DNA from: Methylorubrum populi
GTDB lineage: Bacteria > Pseudomonadota > Alphaproteobacteria > Rhizobiales > Beijerinckiaceae
DNA length: 64,000 nucleotides
NCBI GenBank assembly: GCA_036946625.1
Contig: JAQIIU010000002.1
Location: 806,001-870,000 of the forward strand
Reading direction: 5' to 3'
Positions 50,115 through 59,922 of this stretch are shown here, one piece after another. The translations under genes were made by a program, and so were the position numbers. Within the stretch, counting starts at the first letter, position 1. Each line of letters opens with the position of its first letter. The notes below the pieces were generated by a model. That model saw nothing but the letters and a program-made list of their open reading frames with translations. It ran no database searches and was not told the origin of the DNA.

Positions 50115-51377
50115 ATGGCTTCCTTCAAGACCGTCATGAAGTCGGGGCACCCCCCGACGCTGTTCGCCGCCTTCCTCTACTTCGATTTCTGTTTCGCGAT
50201 CTGGGTGCTCAACGGCGCCATGGGTCCGTTCATCACCGAGACCTACGGGCTCACGCCGGCCCAGACCGGATTCATGATCTCGCTGCCGATCCTGGCCGGG
50301 GCGATCATGCGCTTCCCGCTCGGCGTGCTCGCCCAGTACATCGGCCGCAAGAACGCGGCGCTGACCGAGATGAGCGTCATCGTCCTGGCGATGGCCTACG
50401 GCTTCTTCTTCGTCTCCTCCTACAACGACGTGCTGGCCATGGGCGTGCTGCTCGGCATCGCCGGCGCCTCCTTCGGCGTGGCCCTCTCCCTCGGCTCGGG
50501 CTGGTTCCCACCGGAGCACAAGGGGCTGGCCATGGGCATCGCCGGCGCCGGCAATTCGGGCACCGTGCTCGCCGTTCTGTTCGCGCCCCCGCTGGCCCAG
50601 GCCTATGGCTGGCAGGCGGTCTACGGCTTCGCCGGCCTCGTGATGATCGTGCCGCTCCTCGTGATGATCCTCCTCGCCAAGGAGCCGCCGGACTGCCACG
50701 GCCAGAGCTTCAAGGAGCACATTTCCTGCCTGTTCACGCGGGACGGCTGGGCCTTCTCGCTGATCTACATCGTCACCTTCGGCGGCTTCATCGGCCTGTC
50801 GAACTTCCTGCCGACCTTCTTCTACGAGCAGTTCGCGGTGACCAAGGTCGAGGCCGGGCGCCTGACGATGCTGGCTGCCCTGATGGGTTCGGGCATCCGT
50901 ATCCTCGGCGGCTCCTTCGCGGACCGGATGGGCGGCATCCTCGTGCTCTCGCTGGTTCTGCTCGCGGCGATCGGCTCCTTCCTGGCGCTGACCGCGACGC
51001 CCGCGCTCGCGGTGACGACGGGGCTGTTCATGCTCTGCTTCGCCGCGCTCGGCGCCGGCAACGGCGCGCTGTTCCAGCTCGTGCCCTTGCGCTGGCCGAC
51101 CAACACGGCGGTCGCCGGCTCGATGATCGGCGAGATCGGGGCGCTCGGCGGCACGATCCTGCCCAACGTGATGGGCTTTTCGAAACAGCATACCGGCGGC
51201 TTCGCCACCGGCTTCGTGGGCTACGCCCTGTTCACCGGCGTGGTGCTCGGCTGCCTGTTCCTGTGGCAGCGCAAGTGGGTCGGCGCCTGGGTCGGTCCGC
51301 GCGGCAAGGTGCTCGACCAGCCACCCGAGGCGCAAACCCGCGCCGGCGACGGCCGGATGGAGCCCGCCGCCGCCTGA
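50115..51377 (+). CDS. NarK-type nitrate/nitrite transporter (MFS)
   Basis: 420 residues with about 12 membrane helices. Nitrate signatures AGAGNSGTVLAVLFAPP (~residue 144) and ALGAGNGALFQLVPLRWP (~312) identify the NNP family. The substrate Arg is in GAIMRFPLGVLAQYIGRKNAAL. It transports nitrate and/or nitrite across the inner membrane. No nitrate reductase genes lie beside it in the window. Ends at a good hairpin terminator. Confidence 0.9.
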   Translation: MASFKTVMKSGHPPTLFAAFLYFDFCFAIWVLNGAMGPFITETYGLTPAQTGFMISLPILAGAIMRFPLGVLAQYIGRKNAALTEMSVIVLAMAYGFFFVSSYNDVLAMGVLLGIAGASFGVALSLGSGWFPPEHKGLAMGIAGAGNSGTVLAVLFAPPLAQAYGWQAVYGFAGLVMIVPLLVMILLAKEPPDCHGQSFKEHISCLFTRDGWAFSLIYIVTFGGFIGLSNFLPTFFYEQFAVTKVEAGRLTMLAALMGSGIRILGGSFADRMGGILVLSLVLLAAIGSFLALTATPALAVTTGLFMLCFAALGAGNGALFQLVPLRWPTNTAVAGSMIGEIGALGGTILPNVMGFSKQHTGGFATGFVGYALFTGVVLGCLFLWQRKWVGAWVGPRGKVLDQPPEAQTRAGDGRMEPAAA

Positions 51378-51400
51378 GCGGTGTCCGACGGTACGCTTCA

Positions 51401-51423
51401 ACGGGGGCCCGCGCGGCCCCCGT
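51401..51423 (+). terminator. terminator after narK-like gene
   Basis: ACGGGGGCC-CGCGC-GGCCCCCGT, perfect nine-base arms, followed by TCCCGTTT, 23 bases after the stop codon. Confidence 0.8.
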
Positions 51424-51607
51424 TCCCGTTTGCGGCGGCTCATACGCCATCCGGTCGATGAGTTCGGCCTGTCCTGCGTCCTTGCGAGGCGAAGCCGTGG
51501 GCAAACCAGGGCGCGCCCTTTCCGGACCTGTCGCGCCCTGGATCGCCTCGCGGCCGCTCGCGAGGACGGAGGGGGGCGAAACCCGAGGCGATCGATCGGA
51601 AACGGTC

Positions 51608-52369
51608 TCAGAGCCCGTCGCGCGTCACCGTCGCGAAGGTGAGGAGATCGACGCTCGCCGCGCCGCCGCGCATGAGCACGCGGGCGGCGGCGTTGCCGGT
51701 GGCGCCGGTGGTGGTCACATCGTCGACGAGCAGCAGGCGCCGCCCCGCGATCCGCGCTTCGTCCGGTACCCGGAAAGCGCCCTGAAGGTTCTCCGCGCGC
51801 TGGTGGCGCGTCAGACCGACTTGCGGGCGGGTCGCCTTCACCCGGGCCAGGGCGCGCAGGTCGCAGGACGTGTTCGACAGCCGGCCGATCGCGCGGGCGA
51901 GCAGGGCGGACTGGTTGAAGCGCCGCCGCCACAGGCGCAGGCCGTGCAGCGGCACCGGCACGAGCAGGTCCGCCTCGTCGAGAAGCTCGCGCCCGGCCGC
52001 GGTCATCATGCGAGCCATGGTCCGGGCGAGGTCGAGGCGGTCGCCGTATTTGAGCCGGTGAACGAGGTCACGCGCCGTGCCCACGTAGATCGCCACCGCG
52101 CGGGCCCGCCCGTAGGCGGGCGGTTCGGCGATGGCGCCGGGCGAGAGCAACGGTCCGATGCCGAGATCGAGGGCGAAGGGCGTGCCGAGCCGCTCGCAAA
52201 AGGGCCGCTCGATCAGGCGAAGGCCGCTCCAACAGGCGGCGCAGAGGGCGTGGGGATCGCCGGTCGCCGCACCGCAACCGACGCAGGTCGGCGGGTAGAC
52301 GACGCCCAGCGCCGAGGATGCGGCTCGGCGCAGTCCCTCCCGAAGAGCGGGAAGGCCGGGCGCGGACAT
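51608..52369 (-). CDS. comF: ComF family protein
   Basis: 253 residues. N-terminal zinc ribbon CVGCGAATGDPHALCAACW. C-terminal phosphoribosyltransferase domain with the PRPP loop RLLLVDDVTTTGATGNA and DADLLVPVPLHGLRLWRRRFNQSALLA typical of ComF. Related to DNA uptake/processing, though its exact reaction is unknown. Single gene on the minus strand. Confidence 0.92.
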   Translation of the reverse strand: MSAPGLPALREGLRRAASSALGVVYPPTCVGCGAATGDPHALCAACWSGLRLIERPFCERLGTPFALDLGIGPLLSPGAIAEPPAYGRARAVAIYVGTARDLVHRLKYGDRLDLARTMARMMTAAGRELLDEADLLVPVPLHGLRLWRRRFNQSALLARAIGRLSNTSCDLRALARVKATRPQVGLTRHQRAENLQGAFRVPDEARIAGRRLLLVDDVTTTGATGNAAARVLMRGGAASVDLLTFATVTRDGL

Positions 52370-52399
52370 CGCAGCGGCGAGCGGGCCGGAGCGATCGCC

Positions 52400-52633
52400 T
52401 CAGTGAACGGTCGATCCCTGTCCCTGCGCGTCCTGTTGCGCCGCCTTGTCCCGCTTGCTCGCCCGGTGATGGCCGATGGCGCAGCCGGCCGCGGCACCCG
52501 CCACGCCGTGCCCGGCCATGTGCCCGGCGATGCCGCCGACCATGGCACCCTTCAGGCAACCCTTCGCCTCCGCTGTGCTGGCAAGCGCGACGGCGGCGAG
52601 GATCAGAGCGGCGCGGATCAGAATCCGTGTCAT
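52400..52633 (-). CDS. glycine-zipper periplasmic small protein
   Basis: 77 residues from ATG 52633 (GAGGAG upstream). Signal peptide MTRILIRAALILAAVALASTAEA. Then KGCLKGAMVGGIAGHMAGHGVAGAAAGCAIGHHRA, a glycine zipper like 17-kDa surface antigen or YMGG-type proteins. Probably envelope-associated. Confidence 0.75.
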   Translation of the reverse strand: MTRILIRAALILAAVALASTAEAKGCLKGAMVGGIAGHMAGHGVAGAAAGCAIGHHRASKRDKAAQQDAQGQGSTVH

Positions 52634-52810
52634 CTTCAATCTCCTCAGATCGACGGGCGAAAAACGGGAACTTGCGAATTCCGTTCCATGACAGTTTGCC
52701 GCTGAAGGTTAATATAAAGTGCCGTCTCGCGAAACCGTGCCCGAGCCGCGATCGCACCCTGGCATCGCACCCTGGCCGAGAGACCGCCGGAGCTCCATCT
52801 GCCCAAGCCG

Positions 52811-53701
52811 ATGAACGAGTCAGCGCCCCTGTTCGATCCCGCTCTGATCCGCCGCCGGATCGCGCGCGCGCGGGGCACCGGCTATGCCGGCTTCCTGCTC
52901 GACCGGGTGCTCGACGATCTGGAGGATCGGTTGGCCTCCGTGACGCGCCCCTTTCCCCTGGCCCTCGATCTCGGCACGCCGTTGCCGACGCTGGCCGGAC
53001 GGCTTCTCGGAAGCGGCCGGGTCGGCCGGCTGGTCCGCCTCGGTCCCGTTCCGGAAGCGGGCGGCGCGCTCGTCGGCGATCCCGAACGGCTGCCCTTCGG
53101 CGCCGGCGCGGGGTTCGATCTCGCGGTCTCGGCCCTGGCGCTTCAGCACGTCAACGACCTTCCGGGCGCCCTGGTGCAGGTGCGCCGGGCGCTGAAGCCC
53201 GACGGCCTGTTCCTCGCCGGCCTGCTCGGCGGCGCGACCCTGACCGAGCTGCGCCAAGCCTTCCTCCAGGCCGAGAGCGAGACGGAGGGCGGCGCGAGCC
53301 CCCGGGTCGCGCCCTTCGCGGAACTGCGCGACCTCGGCGGCCTGCTCCAGCGGGCGGGCTTCGCCCTGCCGGTGGCGGATGCCGACACGGTCACCGTGCG
53401 CTACGGCGACCCGTTCGCGCTGATGCGCGACCTGCGTGCCATGGGGCTGACCAACGCCCTCACCGCACGCCGCCGCACGCCCCTGCGCCGTGCGACGCTG
53501 ATGCGGGCCGCCGCGATCTACGCCGAGCGCTTCTCCGATCCCGACGGACGATTGCGCGCGACCTTCGAGATCCTGTGGCTGTCCGGCTGGGCCCCCCACG
53601 GGAGCCAGCAGAAGCCGCTGCGACCCGGCAGCGCCAAGGCGCGCCTCGCCGACGCGCTCGGCACCGCCGAGCACAGACTGGCGCCTGAAGGCGACGCGTG
53701 A
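52811..53701 (+). CDS. class I SAM-dependent methyltransferase (NDUFAF5/BioC-like)
   Basis: 296 residues. It opens APLFDPALIRRRIARARGTGYAGFLLDRVLDDLEDRL, as in alphaproteobacterial homologues of NDUFAF5. The SAM motif I is degenerate (ALDLGTPLPTLAGRL), with the acidic motif DLAVSALALQHVNDLPGALVQVRRALKPDGLFLAGLLGG further on. May hydroxylate or methylate a protein or quinone-related substrate; uncertain. Overlaps the DUF427 gene by four bases (ATGA). Confidence 0.82.
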   Translation: MNESAPLFDPALIRRRIARARGTGYAGFLLDRVLDDLEDRLASVTRPFPLALDLGTPLPTLAGRLLGSGRVGRLVRLGPVPEAGGALVGDPERLPFGAGAGFDLAVSALALQHVNDLPGALVQVRRALKPDGLFLAGLLGGATLTELRQAFLQAESETEGGASPRVAPFAELRDLGGLLQRAGFALPVADADTVTVRYGDPFALMRDLRAMGLTNALTARRRTPLRRATLMRAAAIYAERFSDPDGRLRATFEILWLSGWAPHGSQQKPLRPGSAKARLADALGTAEHRLAPEGDA

Positions 53702-54057
53702 TGAAGGAGCCGGGCCCCCGCCATCCCATCACGATCGCGCCCCATGCCGGGCCCGTGCGGGTCCGTCTCGGTGGACGGGTCATCGCCGAGACCGAGCGGG
53801 CGCTCGAACTGCGCGAGGCGGGCTACGCGCCGGTCCTCTACATCCCGCGCGAAGACATCGCGGCGGGCGTGCTCTCGCCGAACCCGCATCGGACGCATTG
53901 CCCCTACAAGGGCGAGGCCTTCCATTTCGACCTTTCCGCCGGACATGAGCCGCGATCGGCAGCCGCGTGGTCCTACGAGAACCCGTTCCCGGCCGTCGCC
54001 CGCATCCGCGGCCATATCGCCTTTTATTCGAACCGGGTCGACGCGATCGAGTCATGA
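53698..54057 (+). CDS. DUF427 domain protein
   Basis: 119 residues. PITIAPHAGPVRVRLGGRVIAETERALELREAGYAPVLYIPREDI, then HRTHCPYKGEAFHFDL and WSYENPFPAVARIRGHIAFYSNRVD cover the full DUF427 fold. Coupled to the methyltransferase. Biochemical role not known. Confidence 0.9.
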   Translation: MMKEPGPRHPITIAPHAGPVRVRLGGRVIAETERALELREAGYAPVLYIPREDIAAGVLSPNPHRTHCPYKGEAFHFDLSAGHEPRSAAAWSYENPFPAVARIRGHIAFYSNRVDAIES

Positions 54058-54130
54058 GGCGTCGACCCCGCCCCTGCTCACCGCGGGGCGGTGCCGATAC
54101 CGGAGGCTTCAACCGGCGCCGTCGTGCTTC

Positions 54131-54222
54131 CGGATTGCTTCGCCATTCGGCTCGCAATGACGGTGTGGAGCCCCCTTTTTCCGCCCCTTGCCGTCATTGC
54201 GAGGCGGAGCCGAAGCAATCCA
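54131..54222. repeat. REP-like intergenic palindrome
   Basis: Arms CGGATTGCTTCGCCATTCGG... (54131-54163) and ...CCGAAGCAATCCAG (54191-54222) pair with each other and share the core CGTCATTGCGAG, a widespread intergenic repeat of alphaproteobacteria. It lies between convergent genes and may act as a transcription end. Confidence 0.8.
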
Positions 54223-54307
54223 GATCGCGACGCTCACGGACTCCGCGCACTCTCTCCCGAATCCATCGGCCGGATCGACCGAAGACGCACAACGGCGGCG
54301 GACCGTC

Positions 54308-55849
54308 TCAACCCTCCACCTGGGACCAGAATCCGAACTTGCGCCCGTGGGCCTTGCGCAGCCGCGCGACGTAGTCCTCGTGGCTCGGGCTCAGTTCGCC
54401 GGGTTCGAGGCCCGAGGCGAGTGCGCCGAGGCTCAGGAGGTGGCGGGCACCGTGGCCGTAGGCGGCGGAGCGCCCGCGCTCCAGGATGTCGTCGACGAGC
54501 GACCGGTAGAGGATGCTCGCCGCCAGCGGATGATCCGGCTCCAGCGCCTCGGCGGCCGGCGCCAGCAGTTCCCAGATACGGCCCGACCACTCCGTGCGCC
54601 GGTCGAGCACGAGCCGGGCGGCGCGATCGAGGTTCGGCCAGCGGACGAGGAAGTACAGGCCGCCATGCGGGTCCTTCCGGCTCGCGGCATGGGTGAAGGC
54701 GCGTTCCAGCGCCTCCTCGTCCTCGAAATCGGGCAGGCGGGCGAGATAGTCGCGCAAGGATTGCGGATCGAGGCCCTGCTCGAAGCGCGCCCAGCGCAAT
54801 CCTTGAGCCTCGTCCTTGCGCCCGAGGGCGTCGAGGATGCGGACCTCCACCGCCTCGCGCTCGCGTTCCGGCCTGGACGGCTCGACCATGCCGGCGATCA
54901 GATCCTCGCGGGTGACGATGACCGTCCGCTGTCCCTGGTCGCGCCGGACCCAGTCGAGCGCTTCCTCGGCCCGGCCGGCTTCGAGCAGGCGCTCGGCCAC
55001 GGCCGCGAGGTCGGGGTGATGGGGCGACATCTCCAATTCGATCGCGATGAAGGCGTCGGCATCGCCGCGGGCGTCGGCGATGACCTGACGAAGGCGGTTG
55101 AGGCGCAGGCGGTGATAGCGCCGCTCCCACTCCTGTCCGGCCCTGTCGAACGCCGAAGATCCCTTCTTCTTCCCGGTCGAGGCAGGGAGCGCGGCCAGCG
55201 CCTCGGTCAGCGATGCGTCGATGGGCGCGAGCGCGTCCTTGGGCAGCTTCGGCAGCAGATCGATCAGCAACCCGGTGACGTGGCCGAAGCCGTCGCGGTC
55301 GAGTTGGCCGAGGGCGCACGCGGCGAAACGGATCGCGGCCTCCGGCGGAAGCCCCGCGGCGAGGCCCTCGGCGGCTTCCGAGGCCGCCTCGTAGACGTCG
55401 TTCACCTGCCCGCTCGAATCGTCCACCCGCTCCAGCGTGGCGTCGGCGGTCCGAAGGAAGCGCAGCAGCCGGTCGAGCGCCATGGCGGCGTCGAGGGGTT
55501 TCAGGTCGGCGAGGATGGTGGCCAGGGTCGCGTCGAGATCGGCGGCGAAGGCACGGCGCTTCTGCCAGTCGATGAAGCCGCGCGCCTTCTCCAGGGCGGA
55601 GAGGCGGCGGTCGATCAGGGCGGCCACGGTATCGGGCCCCTGGAGGGCGGCCAGCGCCGCGCTCACCCGCTTCTTGAAGGCGGCGCTCTGGCCGACCTCT
55701 TCGAGGATCAGTGCGATCAGCCGCTCCCGGCTCAGGGCGGCGAGGTTTTCCGCGCTCGGCGTCGTGCTGCGGGATTTGCGCGGCTTGCCGGCTGCCGACG
55801 CCTTCGCTCCCGCCGCCTCCCCGGTCGCCGTCTTCGCCCTGCGCGCCAT
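54308..55849 (-). CDS. DUF6880-like protein, 513 aa
   Basis: From ATG 55849: MARRAKTATGEAAGAKASAAGKPRKSRS, a basic tail, then an all-helical repeat protein (LSRERLIALILEEVGQSAAFKKRVSAALAAL... LVRWPNLDRAARLVLDRRTEWSGRIWELLAPAAEALEPDHPLAASILYRSLVDDIL). This TPR-like pattern with a C-terminal AYGHGARHLLSLGALA matches the DUF6880 family. Function unknown. Confidence 0.75.
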   Translation of the reverse strand: MARRAKTATGEAAGAKASAAGKPRKSRSTTPSAENLAALSRERLIALILEEVGQSAAFKKRVSAALAALQGPDTVAALIDRRLSALEKARGFIDWQKRRAFAADLDATLATILADLKPLDAAMALDRLLRFLRTADATLERVDDSSGQVNDVYEAASEAAEGLAAGLPPEAAIRFAACALGQLDRDGFGHVTGLLIDLLPKLPKDALAPIDASLTEALAALPASTGKKKGSSAFDRAGQEWERRYHRLRLNRLRQVIADARGDADAFIAIELEMSPHHPDLAAVAERLLEAGRAEEALDWVRRDQGQRTVIVTREDLIAGMVEPSRPEREREAVEVRILDALGRKDEAQGLRWARFEQGLDPQSLRDYLARLPDFEDEEALERAFTHAASRKDPHGGLYFLVRWPNLDRAARLVLDRRTEWSGRIWELLAPAAEALEPDHPLAASILYRSLVDDILERGRSAAYGHGARHLLSLGALASGLEPGELSPSHEDYVARLRKAHGRKFGFWSQVEG

Positions 55850-55881
55850 CGTTCCCGTCTCCTCCCGGGCTCGGGCCCGGG

Positions 55882-56301
55882 TCAGGGTCCGAGCAGATCG
55901 ATCAGGAAGGGAATCAGCGGCAGATCGGCCGGCGGCATCGGCAGGTCGCGCAAGGTCCCCGGACGCATCCAGCGCAGCGCCTGCGCCTCGCGCGGCTGCG
56001 GAAACCCTTCCCAGCGCCGGCAGATGTAGAGCGGCATCAGCAGGTGGAAATCCGGGTAGGCGTGGCTGGCGAAGGTCAGCGGCGCGAGGCAGGGCTCCTC
56101 GACCGCGATGCCGAGCTCCTCGGCGAGTTCGCGGATCAGCGTCTCCTCCGGCCGCTCGCCGGGCTCGACCTTGCCGCCGGGAAACTCCCACAGGCCGGCG
56201 AGCGTCTTGCCCTCCGGGCGCCGGGCCATCAGCACCCGCCCGTCGGCATCGACCAGGGCCGCTGCGACGACGAGCACGAGCTTGAGGGGCATCGCGCTCA
56301 T
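55882..56301 (-). CDS. mutT: MutT-type nudix hydrolase (8-oxo-dGTP diphosphatase)
   Basis: 139 residues. Nudix box GGKVEPGERPEETLIRELAEELGI is complete. An N-terminal MARRPEGKTLAGLWEFPGGK and a C-terminal ALRWMRPGTLRDLPMPPADLPLI are standard for MutT. It removes oxidised nucleotides. Overlaps the stop of the SIMPL gene (56298). Confidence 0.92.
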   Translation of the reverse strand: MSAMPLKLVLVVAAALVDADGRVLMARRPEGKTLAGLWEFPGGKVEPGERPEETLIRELAEELGIAVEEPCLAPLTFASHAYPDFHLLMPLYICRRWEGFPQPREAQALRWMRPGTLRDLPMPPADLPLIPFLIDLLGP

Positions 56302-57023
56302 CGGCCGATCGCGAACACCGCCTCGACCTCCGCCGAGGTCTCGATCGCGCCGGCCTCGACCGGCACGGCGGTGCGGCCGCGCGGTGCCGCGGCCTTGGCC
56401 ATGGCGAGGCCGTAGGGCATCGGACGGGGCGCCTCGGCGCGCGGCGGCGCGTCGATCGAGAGGACGGAACCGAGCTTCACCCCGCTCGCCTCGGCGATGC
56501 GCTCGGCCTGGGCCCTGGCATCCTTGACGGCGGCGACCTGCACCGCCACTTCCGCCGCCGCCGGATCGCGCAGGCCGAAGCCGATGCCCTGGATCCGGTT
56601 GGCGCCGGAATCGAGGGCGCGCCGCATCAGCTCGCCGAGCTTGCCCATCTCCGCCAGGTGTACCCGCACGCGGTTGCCCGCGGTGTAGCCGTCGTCCCGC
56701 TCGCCCGTGGTCCCGTCGGACTGGCGGATCGTCCTCGTCCGCGGCTGGAGGGTGATCGAGGAGGTGCCGATATCGGCCTCGGCCACGCCCATCTCCCTGG
56801 CGGCGGCGATGATGCCGGTGGCGGTCTGGCTCGCCGCGTCGAGGGCGGCGGCCGGGGTGGCGCCGCGGCTCTCGACCCCGATATCGACCGAGGCGAAGTC
56901 GGGGGCGATCTCCTGCGAGGCCCGGCCGATCACGCGGATGCGGCCGGCCTCGTCGTCGGCCGCGGCCGGGGCGCTCGCGATCGTGAGGACGAGGAGCGGT
57001 GCGGCGAGGAGGCTGGGCTTCAC
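56298..57023 (-). CDS. SIMPL (DUF541) domain periplasmic protein
   Basis: 241 residues from GTG 57023: [24 protein letters not shown] is a signal peptide. The DUF541 domain follows: [35 protein letters not shown]... [15 protein letters not shown]... [36 protein letters not shown]. Role in the envelope unclear. It overlaps the argJ stop by four bases. Confidence 0.9.
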   Translation of the reverse strand: MKPSLLAAPLLVLTIASAPAAADDEAGRIRVIGRASQEIAPDFASVDIGVESRGATPAAALDAASQTATGIIAAAREMGVAEADIGTSSITLQPRTRTIRQSDGTTGERDDGYTAGNRVRVHLAEMGKLGELMRRALDSGANRIQGIGFGLRDPAAAEVAVQVAAVKDARAQAERIAEASGVKLGSVLSIDAPPRAEAPRPMPYGLAMAKAAAPRGRTAVPVEAGAIETSAEVEAVFAIGR

Positions 57024-58264
57024 GAGCGGTAATCCCCGTTGATGGCGACGTAGGCCTTGGTGAGGTCGCAGGTCCAGACGCGGGCGCGGCCCTGGCCGAG
57101 GCCGAGTTCGACGCGCACCGTGATCTCGGGCCGCCGCATCACGGCGCTGGCCGCCGCCTCGCTGTAATCGGGATCGCGCGCCCCCCGCACGGCGACGCGC
57201 ACGTCGCCGAACCAGATCGCGAGGCGGTCGCGGTCGGCGGGCTCGCCGGCCTTGCCGACCGCCATGACGACGCGGCCCCAATTCGCGTCCTCGCCGGCCA
57301 CGGCGGTCTTCACCAGCGGCGAGTTGGCGATCGACAGGGCGATGCGGTGGGCGGACGGATCGCTCTCGGCGCCCTCGACCTCGACGGTGACGAGCTTGGT
57401 CGCGCCCTCGCCGTCCCGGGCGACGAGCTGCGCCAGTTCGACCAGGAGATCGTCGAGCGCCGCGCGGAAACCGGCGAGGCTCGGATCGTCGGCCCGCGTC
57501 ACCGGGGCGTGGCCCGCCGCGCCGGTGGCGAAGAGCAGCAGCGTGTCGGAGGTCGAGGTGTCGCCGTCGACCGTCACGCAGTTGAACGAGGTCCGGGTGC
57601 CCGCGCTCAGCAGTTCCTGAAGCACGTCCTGCGGCAGCGCCGCGTCGGTGAAGGCGAAGGAGAGCATCGTCGCCATGTCGGGGGCGATCATGCCGGCGCC
57701 CTTAGCGATGCCGTTGATCGTGACCGGCACGCCGCCGATCTCGACCCGGCGGGTGGCGAGCTTGGGGAAGGTGTCGGTGGTCATGATGGCTCTGGCCGCC
57801 TGCGCCCAGGCCTCGGCGCCGCCCTCGGCGCGCGCGGCGCAATCGGCCAGCACGCCCTCGAACTTGCGCGCGTCGAGGGGCTCGCCGATCACGCCGGTCG
57901 AGGCGATCATCACCGCCTGCGGCGCGCAAGCGGCCGCCCGGCCCGCGATCTCGGCGGTGAGCGCCACCGCCTCGCGGCCCTTCAGGCCGGTAAACGCGTT
58001 GGCGTTGCCCGAATTGACCACGAGCGCCCGCGCGCCCTTGCCCGCCTGCAGCGCGTCCCGGCACCAATCCACCGGTGCGGAGGGGCAGCGCGAGCGGGTG
58101 AAGACGCCCGCGACCGTGGTGCCCTCGGCCAGGGCCACGTAGAGCACGTCGGTGCGGTTCCTGTAGCGGATGCCCGCCTGGGCGGTGGCGAGGCGCACGC
58201 CGGGGATGTCCGGCAGGGCAGGCGTGGTGGTCGGCGCCAGCGGCGAGATTTCCGTGGATGACAT
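57020..58264 (-). CDS. argJ: ArgJ bifunctional ornithine acetyltransferase/glutamate N-acetyltransferase
   Basis: 414 residues from ATG 58264. The autocleavage motif [19 protein letters not shown] contains the nucleophilic Thr after [24 protein letters not shown] and [14 protein letters not shown] are conserved ArgJ blocks; the C-terminus is [10 protein letters not shown]. Catalyses the cyclic acetyl step of arginine synthesis in the cytoplasm. First gene of the argJ-SIMPL-mutT run, with overlapping ends. Confidence 0.97.
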   Translation of the reverse strand: MSSTEISPLAPTTTPALPDIPGVRLATAQAGIRYRNRTDVLYVALAEGTTVAGVFTRSRCPSAPVDWCRDALQAGKGARALVVNSGNANAFTGLKGREAVALTAEIAGRAAACAPQAVMIASTGVIGEPLDARKFEGVLADCAARAEGGAEAWAQAARAIMTTDTFPKLATRRVEIGGVPVTINGIAKGAGMIAPDMATMLSFAFTDAALPQDVLQELLSAGTRTSFNCVTVDGDTSTSDTLLLFATGAAGHAPVTRADDPSLAGFRAALDDLLVELAQLVARDGEGATKLVTVEVEGAESDPSAHRIALSIANSPLVKTAVAGEDANWGRVVMAVGKAGEPADRDRLAIWFGDVRVAVRGARDPDYSEAAASAVMRRPEITVRVELGLGQGRARVWTCDLTKAYVAINGDYRS

Positions 58265-58675
58265 CGGTCGTCGGCTCCGTCTCGTTCCCGTAACCCGACC
58301 CATCGGCCGCATCGGGAGGGGCGCCCTCGCACGCGGACGCGACACCGGCATGAAACCGAAGCGTCGAGGGGCGTCGTCCCAGGGCGTTCTCTTGCGCCGG
58401 TACGGGCCCACGTCAACACGCGCAGCGGAGGATCCAGGGCTGCGAACTCGGGTCAACGTGATCGGCTTTTCGGATGCGGCGTCACTCATTGGAACACCTG
58501 ACGGCCGTCAGTCCGGGGCCGCGCGGCGGAAACCGGAATCCACCCGCGATACGCCGCCGAAGCAGGGCATCGAGACCGGTCGTGGGTTGCACGCCTCCGG
58601 TGCGCCCCTTCGGGTCCGGGTTCGCTTGTCGGCGCCCCGGAATGACGGCGATGAGGGGAAGGAGAGCATCTGTCA
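58265..58675. other. argJ upstream region with dispersed repeat
   Basis: The argJ frame stays open upstream, but the translation (Arg/Pro-rich) is unlike ArgJ, so I treat it as non-coding. 58587-58650 resembles the repeat at 49793-49860 (GGGTTGCACGCCTCCGGTGC... CCCCTTCGGGTCCGG... AATGACGG). Confidence 0.45.
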
Positions 58676-58886
58676 GAGCCTGTTTGACTGCAGTGATCCC
58701 ATCTCGCCCCTCATCCTGAGGTGCCGCGTGAGCGGCCTCGAAGGGTGTTCCAGATCCCGCGCGATTCCTGGAGCGCCCTTCGAGGCCTCCGCTCCGGCAC
58801 CTCAGGATGAGGGTGGGGAGGGGAGTAGGACCTTCCCTCGCCTTGCCGTTGCCTGACGAAGACACGTTGGTCGGTCAAACAGGCTC
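58676..58886. repeat. MITE-like palindromic element 1
   Basis: 211 bp with GAGCCTGTTTGAC/GTCAAACAGGCTC termini and TCA on both sides as target duplication (58673-58675, 58887-58889). The inside folds on itself (CCTCATCCTGAGGTGCCG / CGGCACCTCAGGATGAGG, and CGAAGGG / CCCTTCG). No coding capacity. Ends match IS5-like element B. Confidence 0.85.
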
Positions 58887-59037
58887 TCAGAGCATCAACC
58901 GGAGTTCGGAGCCCCGGCGGAGGATCGGAACCGCACCGGCGCCGTGAAGCATGATCGGCGGCGCGGGCCTGTTCAATATAACGAATATGTATGAAGCGGG
59001 GCCGCTTGAATGTGTTCGGCCGCTTGCGTAACTTGGA

Positions 59038-59508
59038 ATGATGCAGCGCAAACAAGTTCGGGAAGAAGTCAGGCTCGACCGTGATTCCGCTGGCGAAGGC
59101 GGAAACGAGAGCCTGTCCGTTGCGACGCGCAGTTGCTACGGTGTTCAAGTCCTGATCGCGGGCCGCAGCAAGCAGTGGCGCGACGAGATCAATGGACAGA
59201 TCCGGCGGGCGGGCTACAGCGCGATCACCGTCGAATCCGCCGTCGACGCCCTGACGGTCCTCGTGCTCGGCCTGCCGGTCGATGTCCTCGTGACGGATGC
59301 GGAATTGCACGGGTCCCTCGGCTTCGGCGAGCTTGCCGCGGAGGCGCGTGCGCTGCGGCCCAATCTCGGCATCGTCGTCGCCTGCGATCCGGATATCGGC
59401 GACGGCGCCGACCTGATGCCGTCGAACGCGATCCTCGTGCCGCGTCCCGGCCATGAGGATCGCATCGTGCTGACCGTGCGCGAGGCCCTGGCCGCCCGCG
59501 CGGCCTGA
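59038..59508 (+). CDS. receiver-like (CheY-fold) protein
   Basis: 156 residues. YGVQVLIAGRSKQWRDEINGQIRRAGYSAITVESAVDALTVLVLGLPVDVLVTDAELHGSLGFGELAAEARALRPNLGIVVACDPDIG follows the receiver fold, with a candidate phospho-Asp in VTDAEL. The acidic pair after strand 1 is replaced (IAGRSKQ) and the Lys switch is absent, so phosphorylation is doubtful. No output domain. An orphan regulator. Confidence 0.75.
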   Translation: MMQRKQVREEVRLDRDSAGEGGNESLSVATRSCYGVQVLIAGRSKQWRDEINGQIRRAGYSAITVESAVDALTVLVLGLPVDVLVTDAELHGSLGFGELAAEARALRPNLGIVVACDPDIGDGADLMPSNAILVPRPGHEDRIVLTVREALAARAA

Positions 59509-59702
59509 CGTTCCTGACCCTGAGACCGCGACGATCCGGCCCGTACCGTGCCGCCGCCTCGGCGTGGCATCCCTTTTTCGCGGAAGGGATGGGCGCCATG
59601 ACGATTCGCCGCCGGGCTCGCTCTCCTCTCCCTTGGCGGCTCCCTTGGCGGCGCGCGTGCCGCAGGGGGCGGGCCGGCCGCGGCCTTCGACACCGCTCCC
59701 AT
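59509..59702. other. intergenic, no gene seen
   Basis: Contains an imperfect hairpin near 59572-59588 (CCCTTTTTCGCGGAAGGG) soon after the receiver-like gene, possibly its terminator. Nothing else recognised. Confidence 0.4.
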
Positions 59703-59837
59703 CCCCACCCTCATCGTGAGGGGCCTCGAAGGGGGCTCCGGATCCCGCGCGAGATTCCCGGAGCCCCTTCGAGGCCTCCGCTGCACTCCGGCGCCTCAGG
59801 ATGAGGGGCGAGATGGATCCCGCAGTCAAACAGGCAC
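59703..59837. repeat. MITE-like palindromic element 2 (left end missing)
   Basis: Shares the core of element 1 (CCTCATCGTGAGGGGCCTCG... GATCCCGCGCGA... CGCCTCAGGATGAGG) and the right end GTCAAACAGGCAC followed by TGA. The left CTGTTTGA end is not found, so the copy is truncated. Confidence 0.75.
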
Positions 59838-59922
59838 TGAGCCGTGGAAACGGAACCTCCGGCCATCGCGGCCGGTTCGGCACCAGCATGCGACGAGGCC
59901 GAAACGAGCGGGATTTTTCGAG

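Noticed and set aside
49668-51932. 754-codon minus-strand frame opposite the narK-like gene
   Set aside because: Antisense shadow of a clear 12-helix transporter in GC-rich DNA; composition is His/Glu/Gln/Arg noise.
58265-58489. N-terminal extension of ArgJ
   Set aside because: Arg/Pro-rich translation unlike the family; a normal ArgJ start is at 58264.
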